NCBI GenBank assembly: GCA_036583965.1
Contig: JAZBQD010000014.1
Coordinates: 1,327,001 to 1,391,000, forward strand
Direction: 5' to 3'
DNA from: Prunella strophiata
Lineage: Eukaryota; Chordata; Aves; Passeriformes; Prunellidae
Length of the DNA: 64,000 bases
Shown here in pieces: positions 26,041 through 37,937 of this stretch. Under the pieces are notes generated by a model. That model worked only from the letters and a program-made list of their open reading frames with translations, made no database searches and was not told where the DNA came from. Each line of letters opens with the position of its first letter. Positions within the stretch are counted from its first letter, which is position 1. Made by a program: the position numbers and the translations under genes.

Positions 26041-27780
26041 AGCAAAGAGTCTGAAGGAGAAGCAAGGTTTTCAGATGAGACAAGGGTTATTTATAGTGGA
26101 CACAAAACTCCCACGAGGTCTTGCTGCCACGGCCCCTCTTGCAGACAGAGGCTGTTTGGAATTCATTCTCTTTGCCTTCACCACAAGTGCAGATGGTAGT
26201 GTGTAGTATCAGCAGCTTCATTCTGCAGGGAAGGATTAATCAAATGCAAAAGTCACAGAGATTGGTGTTGTTGGTATTTAACAAGACTTGTGTATTAGGG
26301 AGAAAAAGAATGGACTTTTCTTAATGGTTGCTCTTTAACTCTACAATTCCCAGCATTTTTAAAAAAGTTGGTGGTCATTACTAGCTTTTCAGAGCACCAA
26401 GAGAGAGATGTTTACTTCCATTCTGATAACATTATCACAACCTAAACATCCTGAAAAGAACAGAAATCCCCACATGAAAAAAAATATCCTGCATTGCCAG
26501 TAAGTCTTCTTTTCAAGGGCCCTGTGGCAATGAATAAGCTCTTGGGACACTGAGGAGTAGCAGAGAGGAATGAAATTGTAGAGCCACAGTGCTGTGGAGT
26601 TTGGGCAGGATAATAGTCCTTGGGAGACCACAGGGGAGGGGTCTATGAAAAGGCACAAGCCTGCTTGGTGATTTTGAAGATATTCAAGGATGTTCAAGGT
26701 GGCTTCAAAGTCATGCCAATAGCCATGGAAATGAGGCCTGTTGTGCTGTTTGAGTAATCCTGACAGGGTAACTCCAGCTCTGAAAGCAACCCCATCCTGC
26801 TTTTGGGACAAGACACCAAATTCTCTGCTGCCCTTAGCCCAAGGTCTTGTGGACTGTATCCAGAGGTTTGGTGGGTGGCTTGAAAGACACTCAGCATCTG
26901 GGGCTGTGCCCTCCTCAGAGCTATTTCTGGAGTAGACAACAGCCACTTTATATTTGCCTAGTCAATCTCCTTGAAAAGTAGTACTGATGGCAATGAACCA
27001 GTCAGATTATGGAAAATATACACCTAAATATCTTATTTGACTGTAAAACTGCCCAGCATTGATTAAACCTTGTCATGTTTTCCTTTGTCATGCTCTCCTC
27101 ACACACTTAGTCACTTCTGCCTCTTTACTTGCATTTTTTTGAGAAATGATATTATGCTAGCTAGTAAAAATTATGCTTCTTCTCTGGAATATGAGCTTAT
27201 TTATTTGATGCATAGTAGGTAATCCATAGCTGCAGGTTTCTGAGCACCTCCAGGGGTAGAATATCTGGTCTTTGCTATTCTAGACCTACAAATGCACACA
27301 CAGACACTCCTTCATGCACACACACAAAAACAACCCTATGCACTGATTTACTGACTCACTCTGAGAGACAAAGCATTCAATGGTTTTGGTTTCATGATTT
27401 TCATCCTCTGGTGTTGGCAGGAAATGCAGAGTGAGAGGCAAAGATGTGAGCACAGCATTTGGCCTCCTCTCCAACTCCCAGGATGTGACCTCCAGAATCT
27501 GCTGCTAAACAACAGCAAAATCACAGAAAAGGGAACTGGCTCTGCCACTTTAGAACCAGCACAGGATTTGTAAGGCAAGCTTTAGTATCTGTGGAAAAAA
27601 AAAAAACACCTAGCAGAGGTACTTGGACACTGACAGCTTGTTTCCAGTCAGCATCCCACAGCAAAGAATTATTACATCTCAAGATTATTTTTTATTTACA
27701 TACACAGCAACCTGACAAAATGAGGTTGATGCTTTCTCCACTTTTTAGTTTCCAGCTGACTATCACTTTATTTTAAGATT
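26041..27780. other. Anonymous noncoding DNA
   Basis: The longest plain reading frame outside the minisatellite starts here (26389-26946 minus, 185 codons). It has no domain, its amino-acid composition is unremarkable, and another 81-codon frame and a 64-codon plus-strand frame overlap it, so I do not call it a gene. A CA-rich stretch occurs at about 27293-27330. Confidence 0.5.
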
Positions 27781-28170
27781 AAATAAGTAATTTATTGAAC
27801 TGTAACATCAAGTATTTATTAGGAAATTGCTGGCTAATTTTAACTGTATCTTTTTTTAAAACATAAATCTGCATCCAAGGCCTCCAGTAACTTTGTGCGA
27901 CTCTGCACCATTAATTTCTTCCAGAGTGACATTCTGATATGAGCTGAACAGATGGAATTGCAGGATTGTTCTAGCAAATTTATCATAAAAAATGCATCCG
28001 ACACCTGTGTAATTTGCCTAATCATTTTCCTAATAAGCTCCCACCATTAATTATGCACGATTTCCACAATGCAATCAAGATAAAAGTAAATCTGATGACT
28101 TAATACCCTTCAAAATAATTGGTTCACCCAACACAAGGCCTCCTTTGCTTTCCATAGCCATTCCAGTTAA
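27781..28170. other. Candidate conserved noncoding block (unverified)
   Basis: Complex, repeat-free sequence with many homeodomain-type cores (TAAT, ATTA, for example 'caccattaattatgcacga' and 'ctaattttaactg') and little low-complexity drift. It begins a 1.3-kb zone (27.8-29.1 kb) whose texture differs from the surrounding DNA. Regulatory function is inference only. Confidence 0.33.
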
Positions 28171-28404
28171 TTAGAAAAAGGGTGCACCCTGTAGGAGTCA
28201 GCAGAATGGAGGCTGAGCTCATGGTGGGAGGCAGGCCTGCTGGTTTTTTGGGCAGGAGTCAAGGATATTAACTCATGAAAGAGAGGAAGGGCCCCCCCAC
28301 CTCTCATTGCTGCCTCTCCCCCCCTACCCACCCCACCCAGCAGCAAACAGATGCGATTAGTGTTCTTCAGCCATCAGAAAACTGACTGCAGGACTCCCAG
28401 GGTC

Positions 28405-28610
28405 TAATGAGAATCAACTTTTCGGCGGCTGCTGTCTTGTGGTGCAGCCCACCTGTCACATCATTAGGTGCAGCATGTGCCTGGAATTCACTTTGCTAAA
28501 TGAGATTTACAGGCCCCAGTGAAACCCATCCTGCAGCATTCCTGCTTCAATTAGCTAAAGATTAATTGTCTGAGAAAGGGAATGAAAGTTTTACTTCAAC
28601 TGACCTGAAA
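28405..28610. other. Candidate conserved noncoding block (unverified)
   Basis: Mixed-composition unique sequence with CpGs ('ttttcggcggctgctgtctt'), E-box-like CACCTG and CATGTG words, and 'aattagctaaagattaattg'. It is immediately followed by a poly(G)/polypurine tract. It fits a developmental enhancer by texture; no gene reading frame or transposon is present. Confidence 0.33.
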
Positions 28611-28615
28611 ATGGT

Positions 28616-28662
28616 GGGGGGGGGGGGAGGGAGGAGAGAGAGGGGGATGGAGGGGGGCAGAA
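28616..28662. repeat. Polypurine tract starting with G12
   Basis: Twelve G (28616-28627) followed by a G/A-only stretch apart from one T. About 170 bp downstream lies a long polypyrimidine tract of complementary character (28838-28950). Confidence 0.85.
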
Positions 28663-28675
28663 AGTATGGCTCAGG

Positions 28676-28835
28676 TATTCCACATAGGCCTCAGGCAGCG
28701 TGGAAAAACGTGATAATTTAAAGGTGCTGCAAATTTCCTACACCTCGTCTGGATGAGTGAAATTAACTAGCACTAAAAGCTGTCAAATTAAAGGTTGACT
28801 TCCAGATATTAGCACCTTAAATGTCACCGAATATT
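28676..28835. other. Candidate conserved noncoding block (unverified)
   Basis: Repeat-free block between the polypurine and polypyrimidine tracts, containing 'ggcagcgtggaaaaacgtga', 'cacctcgtctggatgagtga' and several TTAA/TTAACTAG words. CpG retention in an otherwise CpG-poor region supports functional constraint weakly. Function is inferred. Confidence 0.33.
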
Positions 28836-28837
28836 CT

Positions 28838-28950
28838 CCGTCTCTCCCCTCCCCACCCTCCCTCCTTTCTCTCCCTCGGCCTCTCTCTCTCCCCTGCCCT
28901 CCCCATTCCTCCCCCATCTTTTTTTCTTTTTTTTCTTCCATTTTTTTTTG
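28838..28950. repeat. Polypyrimidine (C/T) tract
   Basis: About 110 bp almost entirely C and T (CTCTCC, CCTCCC, TTTCTTTT), ending in poly(T). On the minus strand it gives a spurious Glu/Arg/Lys/Gly-rich ORF (28783-29070). Confidence 0.88.
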
Positions 28951-29029
28951 GCAAACAGGCATCTCAGCACACCTGCACATGCACACAAACATTATCCTAC
29001 TGCTGCTCCTGTTAACTGCCTGTGCGTGC

Positions 29030-29125
29030 TCAGGCCGGCGTCGCTTGGTATAAATCTCACATGTAACCATGGCTACAGAACAACTGGCAATTACAAAATT
29101 TCCTCCATTTTTAATGTTACACTAA
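29030..29125. other. Candidate conserved noncoding block (unverified)
   Basis: Repeat-free stretch with CpGs ('caggccggcgtcgcttggta') and ending in TAAT-bearing sequence ('tgttacactaattatg'). It is the last part of the compositionally distinct 28-kb zone. Confidence 0.25.
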
Positions 29126-29526
29126 TTATGTTTGAATGTGTTTTAATGAAGAAAGGAATTGAGGAGATGAAACAGTGTTCTGTGCATGAGGAGAGTGGGG
29201 GTGAGAGCCTATGTCTCCTGTCTTTGACAGCCTGGAATTCAAGCCCAGGAAAGGTGCAGAACATCTTAAAATAAGGTGGTGTGCCTGCAAGTACATGGTG
29301 CTTGCACCAGTACATGAAATATGTGGATTAAAGTTTAGAATCCCTATGATAACCCCCCCAAAAAAGACCAGACCTACTCATAACATTAGGAAGAACAAAT
29401 CACATCTGAAATTGAACTTTATTTCAAGACTTGAAAGATGGCTGCTTGTTCTGCAGTGCCATTGCTTGGGATATCCTGCTAGCCAAAGGTGAAGCTTCAA
29501 ATCTTGAGCTGGTTTTGAAGACTCAT

Positions 29527-29740
29527 ACAATTATAGAATGCTTTCAGTTGGAAAGAACTTTAAAAACCACCTAGTTCCAACCTCCCTGTCATGGGCAGGG
29601 ACACCTTCTACTAAACCAAGTTGCTCAAATTCATATCCAGCCTGGTCTTGACCACTTCCAGGCATGTGACATCCACAGTTTCTTTGGGCAACCTGTTCCA
29701 GTGCCTCACCACTCTCACAGTGAAAAACTTCTTCCTTAGC
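29527..29740 (-). mobile_element. CR1 LINE fragment, 5'-truncated 3' end
   Basis: The plus strand shows the reverse complement of a CR1 3' region: 'ttatagaatgctttcagttg', then 'ctagttccaacctccctgtc', 'atgggcagggacaccttcta', and 'gcaacctgttccagtgcctc', followed by 'cttcttcctta'. These are hallmark words of avian CR1 elements. About 210 bp are kept, diverged from the consensus as I remember it. It contains no reverse-transcriptase coding sequence, only the terminal part. Confidence 0.92.
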
Positions 29741-32700
29741 TTTTGTTCACCTGCGATTTTGAGTGAGAAACTCTTTTTCTTCTCTTCTGCATGGTATGAA
29801 ATATTTGGAGTGTGAGGTGGTTTCCATGCTTGTAGGATGTGTAAAATGTTTTTAAAAAATGTTATTACCCATTGTGCTCTCAGCCCTTAGGTCTGGCATG
29901 TCTTCTTGTGCTCCATCTCTGGCTCTGTGTCACCCAAAATTGTAAGTCATGTCAACAAATTTACAAATTTGACTGAGGCCAGTAAGCCCTTGCATGTGAG
30001 TTCCTCCTGAGCCAGCTGAGGTGTGGGAGGCATGCTCCAAATGCTCCTTTTGGATTTGAATGCCATGCTGGAGGGACACGTCCTGCCACCCAAATTATTC
30101 TGGGGCTGGGCATCAGCCTCAGAGGTTTCCATCAGCAGAACCTAGTGGGTGTCCTGCCAGGGTGTGGTTACAGGTGGCTCTTGTGCTGCTGTTGGTGCCT
30201 TCAAACAGGGCAAGATGAGAGAAATACAAGTTAGTAGGAGAGAGTAGCACTTATTCTGGCATTTTGAGCTGGGGTCACTGGGCTGCTGTGCAACAGGTTT
30301 GGGTCTTTCAACTGTGGGACTTTTTTTATAAGACTGTTTGGTCCTGTTTTACCTGGGGGGAATCAGGCAAAAAAACCAAAAAACCCAGCAAACAACATTT
30401 TGCATCCTACTGCTCCATCTTCTTTCCTAACCTGGTAATTTAACATGCATGCACACCCACTGCTGAAGGTGGGGTGGGGATACTGTTACAAATTTCCTCG
30501 CAGCAGTGAGCTCTGGATCCCAGCTGTGTCTTCAGCGGCATGAGCCAGCTTGATTATGCTAAAGCACCCCTGGATCCCTTCCTCTTTTGTTTCAGTCTAC
30601 ACAGGGTTTTAAAGCTTAAACATTTGACATGCTTGGGTAGTTTCTTCTCTAATTTTATCCCAGCTGACTGTGCAATGAGTTTAACTCAGAGCCCTTAGGT
30701 GCAAGCCACTTTCCACAATGTATATTAAACCTTATAAAACCAGCCTGTATGTCATTATCCAGAATATAATTACCTATATTGGAGTTTGGCCAGGATACTG
30801 GGGCTAATATTGTTAGCCTTGCAAAAATTGGCACGGGACTTTCTAATGACCACATGTGGTCAGTGCCATATGTTTCCAGCTCATCTAAGGGATGGTATCT
30901 CTCACACAGCCATGCCCCCTTGAAATCACTTCAGGGAAGGAAAGCAAAAGCTCAGAGGCCAGAGAGGACAGGCAGTTGCTGGTTCAGGGACTGATGACAT
31001 CTTTGATGTGGAGCAGACACAGCTCTGTGGCAAGCCCGAGTGCTGCATGGCCAGGAGCTCTTACTGACCCAAATTTCCATGTTCCCTCCCTCTCTTCTGC
31101 CAGCCCTCAAACCTTCACAATCCAGCCTGATGAGAAAGGTCTCTGCCCTTTCTGGAGATGAGGTATTTTACATAAATCTATATTTTTTTATCACCACACA
31201 GGTGACTTCATCCACTCAAAGTATTACTTTTGACAAGAGTGGCCTAAACCATAAACTCTGTTAGAAATGTTGTATAAAGCCCTTTTATTTTTTAAAGTTC
31301 CATGTGCTGTATGTCAGACAGTCATAGCGTGCCCTAACTGAGGATGACTGTGCTTTACAGTAATTAAGCTAACATTAATGTTCTCATTAAAGGGAAATCT
31401 CATTTAAATATATGGTGAAATGTTCCCATGTTTGCTCTATATGCCACTAAGAAATTTGGGATAGACTCTCTCTCAGACAAAACAGTACTTTACCACTGCT
31501 CTGGTCAGTCTTATGAAACTCATCTCCATCCTATTGTTCAAAACATTCACAAAAACATGAAAAAGCATTGGCTTTTGAGCACCTCTGGTGGAATGTCATT
31601 GCAGAGTTCAAAATGAAACTTGCTCTGCTGTTTCCTTCTTATCCTGACACGAAGAAGCCTTCAGTGTTCTTGTCCTTTCTCAGTTTCTTCTTTGTGACCC
31701 TTCTGAGTCTCCTCAGAGTGACCAAGTCACCCCTTCTTGTGCTGCCTGTGTCCGTGGGGTTCTCTCCCCACTTTTTTCCTTCCCTCTCTCCTTTGAGCTG
31801 CTAAGCTGTATTCTCTTCAAAATGTACAATGAAACCCTCCATTTACTTTAGCCTGTGATAAAATAGATTTTCACTATAAAACATTTAATGTTACTGCACG
31901 ACTTCTGGCCTGCGTGGCTTGTTAAGGCACGAGTGGTGGTAGAAAAGTGATGACCTAACACCTCTGTTTTAAACCTAATTCTCTCTTGATTGTCAAAAAA
32001 GTTGTGGAAAAGAAATCAAATCTATTATTGGACAAGGTTATCATTAAGGAGGTTGGCAAGCCTTCATCTTTACAGCCTTCAGCTTTACAGCTCTCCTTTT
32101 CTGGAGAGATCATCGTTTGCCTTTAACGACCTGCCTTGCCACAGGTAGTGTTTAATCTTCCCTTTTTGATTAAACTGCTGGAGAGGGTTTTGCCTAGTCA
32201 TCTCCAAGACTGTTTCCTTCACATATCCTGGATTTTTGACTTCGTTGCAGTCTTTTTTGCTTGAATATAATACAAGGCTGGTGTTTGTGACTTTGGCTGC
32301 TGATCTTTTTCTAATAATGGTCAATTCATATAATTGTGGCTCCATTTACACGTGGTGAAGATGTGTCAGAGTTGCATAAAGAAAGAAGTAGATCAAAAAG
32401 TTATTTTAGCTGGTAGCAACTTTATTCCCTCTTACTGAGATCTCTGGCCTAGCTCAGTTTGGGACTTACTATAACTCACATCAGTCACCATTCAACTTCT
32501 GCATCAAATTTCAGAGATGAATGCTTTCCTGTAAAAGACTAAATTACCTAAAGCAAATCTAACTTAAGGAGGAGGGAAGTTTTTAGGGCTATATCCTTGT
32601 GATGTTTCAGCCAGGAGCATTTCAGTCAGTCTGGCACGGGAGGGCTCTGATAGAAGCAGGTTTTCAGTGCTTAGAAATTCACTGTTTTGAGAGTTGATAG

Positions 32701-34060
32701 TAAAACAAAGGCAGAAAGGGATGGGAGAGATGAGACAATGTGATTTACTGGAAAAATCTGGATCTTTTGGGGAAGAAAGGGCTACCTGCATTCAGCATAA
32801 CTGGATGTATATTTAATTAATAGCAAGATGCCCAGTGCTTTTGGAAAACACTTGCAGACCCAAAGAAGTAATTCATTGTACAATGGATTCCTAGCAAAGG
32901 ACCTTACTGTGACCCATGCCAGGACCACCATCTAGCTTGGTTTCTCCCAGCTTTTTAATGTTGTGATGCGTATTTTCAGCCTTTCTTGAAGCCAAGATGA
33001 ATGGGTGCCAGCCTCTTTTATAGGACAAATATATTCAGTTATACTTACTCCATCATAAACTCATAAAATGTATCTTTTTGCTGTTTTGTGACATTGTTTT
33101 GGGGTGTTTTAGGTCTATTTACTAGGACCTTACCCCACCCATATCTCAGGGTGTGATATATATACATATACTGAGGTTGTGGAGATGTACAGCAAATCAT
33201 ACAATGTCCTCTCTATACATTCAAAATAAATTGTGGAGTTGATGATTAACTCTGCAAAATAAGTTAACTACTTCTAGAGCAAAGTGGCTTGAGAGACAGG
33301 AAAATCTATTAATATTTTTTTCCTATTTAAAATAAAAATAGGTGTAGAACCATAAATAAGGAGGTGAAACATAACTATTTACCACACAAATGTGAGTTAA
33401 GCAGCACTTGATGGGAACATTTTGCAGTTTGCTCCTGAGAGTATTGCTGACCTGTCTGATTTTAAGTGTGCAGTAAAACTAAGGCCTTCTGGATGGATCT
33501 GGTGAAATCAACTCATAGCCTGCTGTGCAGAACACCTGGACAATTGCAAATTGTTTAATTCTAAATAATTGCAATTATTTAATTCTAAAGGTTGCTTTTC
33601 AGGCCTGTGTTCTGGAGGTTTGAGGCCCACAAAGAGGACATTTTGCTATCTGAGGAAAACAGTATTATATCAGAAGTTTGAAGACATGTTTTGGGATGTG
33701 TAGTGGCTTTTGTTTCTTTTGTTTTGATCTTGGACTTATTCTATTTTCCCTCCTAAATTATGGCAGTATTTTCTCAAATCTCAAGGGATTTCTGTGTTCT
33801 GCTGATGAGAAATTAAGCTTCAGTTGACTTTACTAGTATAGGTATTGCTATAATGTCCACATAATTTTTTAAGTGTTCTTCCACTCTGCCTTTGGTTGAT
33901 CTTCTAAAGAGCTTCCATTCCACAATTTAGGTCCCTTCTAGATATTCCACTACTGATTTCTAATGAGATTTAAGTGTCTTCTAAGAAAGATGTGAAGGAG
34001 GCAGTATCATAAAAATCTTTAAAACAACTTTCCCATGCTAGTACAAAGCCTCAACATTTT
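29741..34060. other. Anonymous noncoding DNA
   Basis: Unique sequence with no supported gene. Reading frames are at most about 90 codons with no domain. A short AT-rich imperfect duplication of TTTAATTCTAA lies at about 33554-33590. No transposon was recognised. Confidence 0.5.
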
Positions 34061-34084
34061 TTTGTTTGCTTGTTTGTTTGTTTG
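34061..34084. repeat. (TTTG)n microsatellite
   Basis: Six tetranucleotides with one C interruption. Confidence 0.8.
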
Positions 34085-37000
34085 TACTCTGAATAAATTA
34101 TTCAGTAATGCTGGGTTTATTATCATAGCTGTTATTTGCCTTTCAGACAGTCAAGTTTGGAAGAGGCACTCTGAGGCCATTGTCCCCCCACCCCAAAAGT
34201 TGAAAATCCCAGAGCTCCTGCTGGGACATCCTTGCTCCCAGCTGCAGTGAACTGTAGGAGACTATTCTCTCTCTGGTTTTGTTGGTTCATTTTAGAGCTC
34301 CCAGTATTTCTGCTGATACCTAAATAGAGATTGCTGACTTTTTTTGGTATTTCTGAAGATGTCTGTCTTGTCTTAGCATCCTCAGGAAATGGGAGCCCAG
34401 CTCTAGCAAACATTTGGTTCAGGGTCTGTATACTTATGGCAACTTCCTCTGTGAATAGTGAGCTCTGCTGTTAATTAATGCAAGTTGTGTTGTTATTTCA
34501 TCTACTGCTCTGTTAGGCAATTTTCTGTTTATTCTAAGTTTCACAGTAGTGTTTGCAGGCCTTAGTCAAGAATTTGGGCCTCATGGTATACAGAAATAAT
34601 AATTATTAATAGTTTCCTTTTTTAGCTTGCCTTCTTAAGGAACCACAAGTTATGCTGTTTGTCTGGCGGCCTGCTCCAAATAACTTTGGAGTCTTTTAAT
34701 TAATTTCAGCCAAAGTTTACTGTGGGAGCTCTACCAATTTTGTGGAAACTGGCTACCAGTGAGAGGAAAAGGTGATGCAAATTAAGGCTCCTGCTGCAAG
34801 GAGGAGTGTGTGGTGAGCTCGTGTTATTTTCTTTCTGGGAGCAGACATGTGCTGGCTGGCCAAGCAGCATAAATATAGCTCTTGTGCTGCCTCTTCCCTG
34901 TTCAGTAATTAGGAAATCCAGGAGGGAGGTTCTGTGCTCTGTCCTCATTTTGAACAAGAATAAAGGAGTAGAGGGAGGTTGGAAGTAGTGTAGAGGAAGA
35001 CTTGGATATATTGAGTGGGGATTTGGGAAACAGTCTTCATTAGCTCTGCTGCTCTCACATTAACTAACTAGATTTATTTTTTAGTGTACTTGGGAGTGCA
35101 GATATTCACGAGGATTTTAATGGGAGCCTTCCTGAGGAGAACTGAGAAAATCCTTGGGAAATTCTGGAAGTGTTGATGATGATTTTCACGACTAATGATG
35201 GTAGCTTCATTTGCAGGAAATGTACAAGTAGATAATTCAAACTGGTGCACATATAAACATGCACAATTGTGCACTTTTAAATTATCAGATTCTCTACTTT
35301 TATTCTGAGTTCATTTAATCGTTTATAAAGTCACCGGAAATTTTGTCAAAGGTAGATAATTTTTCCAAATCTGTAATAAAAATCATGAGTGCCATATGTT
35401 TAACTAGGGGATTAGCATGAATAAATGCACCTCAGAAAAGAGTTAATCATTTTCTTCCCCTCCTCTTTTTTCTAACTTGGGGTCCCAGATAAAACTAATT
35501 TTGGGTATCACAGTTGCTCTGTATTGACTGGATAACTTATAATCAAAAAGTAAGAAATTCTTCCCCCGTTTGGATACCATTAGGATTTTTTTTTTTCTTT
35601 GTTTGTTAATAATTTTTATCTCATTTAGCATTTTAATGTTAAACTAGTGTTCTGGCTGAACTCCAGCTTCTGGACAAATTCCAGCTTAAGTAATTACATC
35701 TTATGCAATGAATTTCCCTATCTGGCATTAATTGGAAGAGCTATTCTTCACTTCCTGTCCTAACATGATCTATAATGTTGCTGTGTGATATAGGCTACTT
35801 TGGTCAGCCCTGGAAATTGCTGCATTTTAGTAGACAAATACATATGCACTGGGCAAGTTTCAGAACTGCTAGGATGCATCATCTACAGAGCCTGAGTACT
35901 GCCCTTGTTCAAATAAAAAGTGTTGCTACTCAAGCATCACTCAAGTAACCACACTCTCCTCCAGTAGCTGGAAACCTCAAAAAACACAGGATGTAAACTT
36001 TAATTCTATTAGAATGGTTATTTTCAGCTAGAAGAACAAAGTTCCAGGGTTAAATGCTCTGAATTCACTGCAGGGTGTCCCATGGACCTTCTCCAGGTGA
36101 GGTTTGTCTGTGTGCAGTTGGCCATTCCTTTGTTCATGTGGCTGCTGAGGGAAGGAGGGAACCTTTGCACACAATAAATCAAGTGATAATTCTTTGCTAT
36201 TGTTTTTGCAAAATTAAATTAAATTTCTCTAATCTCAAATGCTATTTACAATATAAATTATCTCTATATATTCAGTGTGTTATCATCCAATATAATTAAA
36301 ACCAGAAAATCTCTATCTATTACTTTTGCTGTTTACAGACCCTCATAAATTCTTGGGTTTTTTGGCCATTTTGGCTGGCTGTTCTAAGTCTGCTTTCCTC
36401 TAGTTCTATGCTGAATTTCAATCTGCAGCCTTAACTATTGAGAACATTTTCTTGAAATTCTGTTTGTCTTGCAAGGCAGGCTGAGACCTGCACAGAAGGC
36501 AAATTTAAGAAAATAGGTTTAATAAAGCAATGAACAATTAAAATGCGCAAGCTCTCTGGGACTACATTCTTGAATACACAGAACACAAAGTAACATCTTT
36601 TTTCAGGTTTTCAAGGTTAGTATTGCTGTGGGGCAGAAGGCTGGTTTATGGCAATGTGGCTAATTTTTTTGCCTACCTACGTGGTAAGTTTCACCAATGT
36701 TTTGAAACTCACACGATGCAATCTGGTGAGAATTGATCTCTCTTTCATATCAGGAGCCACCAAGCCTTACTTGAAATTCTGCCATCACAGCAGTGTCACT
36801 GTGAGCTGGAGACCTTTTCTGCAAGTCCTGATAAAAAGATTGTGGATTATGGGGGGAATTGACTACAGTCCTACTGTCTCATACCTCATTGCTACACATG
36901 TGCACTTTATTTCTGAGCCAAATGGGTGTACCTTCATATTCCAGCAATTGTGCATTATTACACCGAGGTCTTGGTGCCTATCAAGAGCATCTAGCACCAG

Positions 37001-37786
37001 AAATGTCTTTTCAGATGTAAAATATGGCTATTTTCTTTCTTTTTACCCTTCACTCACACTGAATCTGGCATATGGTGACACACACTTGTTAAAGAGTTAG
37101 AAAACAGGTGTGGAAATATTTCTGTGTGTTGTTACTGAAATGAGAGTTCACTGACAGCTGACTGGATACTAGCATGTTTCTCATGACTGTCCATTTAAGC
37201 TAGCTGCTGAGAAAATTGGACTCAAAATTTCATTATATGACAAAACAAACACCCCACCCTTATTTTTGCCTCTTCAGAAATCTTTGGAAAGTTGCCATTA
37301 AGCCTTGAGTTAAGGTTGTTACATGGTATTAAATATGCCATGAAAGCAGTATTAAAATTTTGGTAAGTTAAACAATAAGACTGACCCTCAAACAGAGGCT
37401 TAGCATGGCTTTTTTTGCAAGCAACGTGTACCCTGATGTATGGGCTGGCTGGCTGTAGATCAGAACTGGAGGTTTTATTGATTAAAGTCTTCCTACAGTG
37501 GGGATTAAAAAGGCATGTCTTATCTCACTATCTATTTGAAAGATATAGATTCCTGTTATTTGCTGAAGTAAGGGAATGCTGGCAGTATCAAGTTCTTTAC
37601 ATGAGGACTGACATGACTAGATGTTCCTTTGAAGATTTAATTCACTGTGTTGGAGGAACAGTCCAGCCACTCTGGGAACAAAACTCTTCTGTCTGGACAG
37701 CTTCCCCAGCTGAGTGACTGCAACTGGACTGGCTCTGAACCCTCTGAAATCTGTATGTGAGTAGGCTGGCTTTGGTTGGAGATTTT
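34085..37786. other. Anonymous noncoding DNA
   Basis: Unique AT-rich sequence. The 150-codon plus-strand frame at 36648-37100 has no recognisable domain and no supporting splice or codon signal that I can judge, so it is not called as a gene. Stretches such as 35290-35420 and 35640-35760 look complex enough to be conserved noncoding DNA, but that is only an impression. Confidence 0.5.
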
Positions 37787-37937
37787 TAGGGGTTTTTTTT
37801 TTTTTTGGTTTGTTTTGTTTTTTGATTGGGTTTTTTATTGCAGTTTGACTTTGATTATTTGGTGGTTTTCTGTGGTTTTGGTTTTTTTTTTTGTGTTTTT
37901 TTTTTTGTTTGTTTTGTTTTTTTTTTTTTTTTTTTTC
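37787..37937. repeat. T/G-rich low-complexity tract
   Basis: About 150 bp of T runs broken by G, GG and occasional other bases (TTTTTTTGG, GGTTTTGG, TTGTTTTG). The opposite strand reads as a Lys/Asn/Gln-rich frame (37617-37964), an artefact. Confidence 0.85.

Noticed and set aside
26389..26946. 185-codon minus-strand ORF
   Set aside because: No recognisable domain; overlapping frames exist on both strands; internal words look noncoding; no matching exon signals were judged convincing.
36648..37100. 150-codon plus-strand ORF
   Set aside because: No domain, unremarkable composition, and this length is expected by chance in 64 kb of six-frame sequence.
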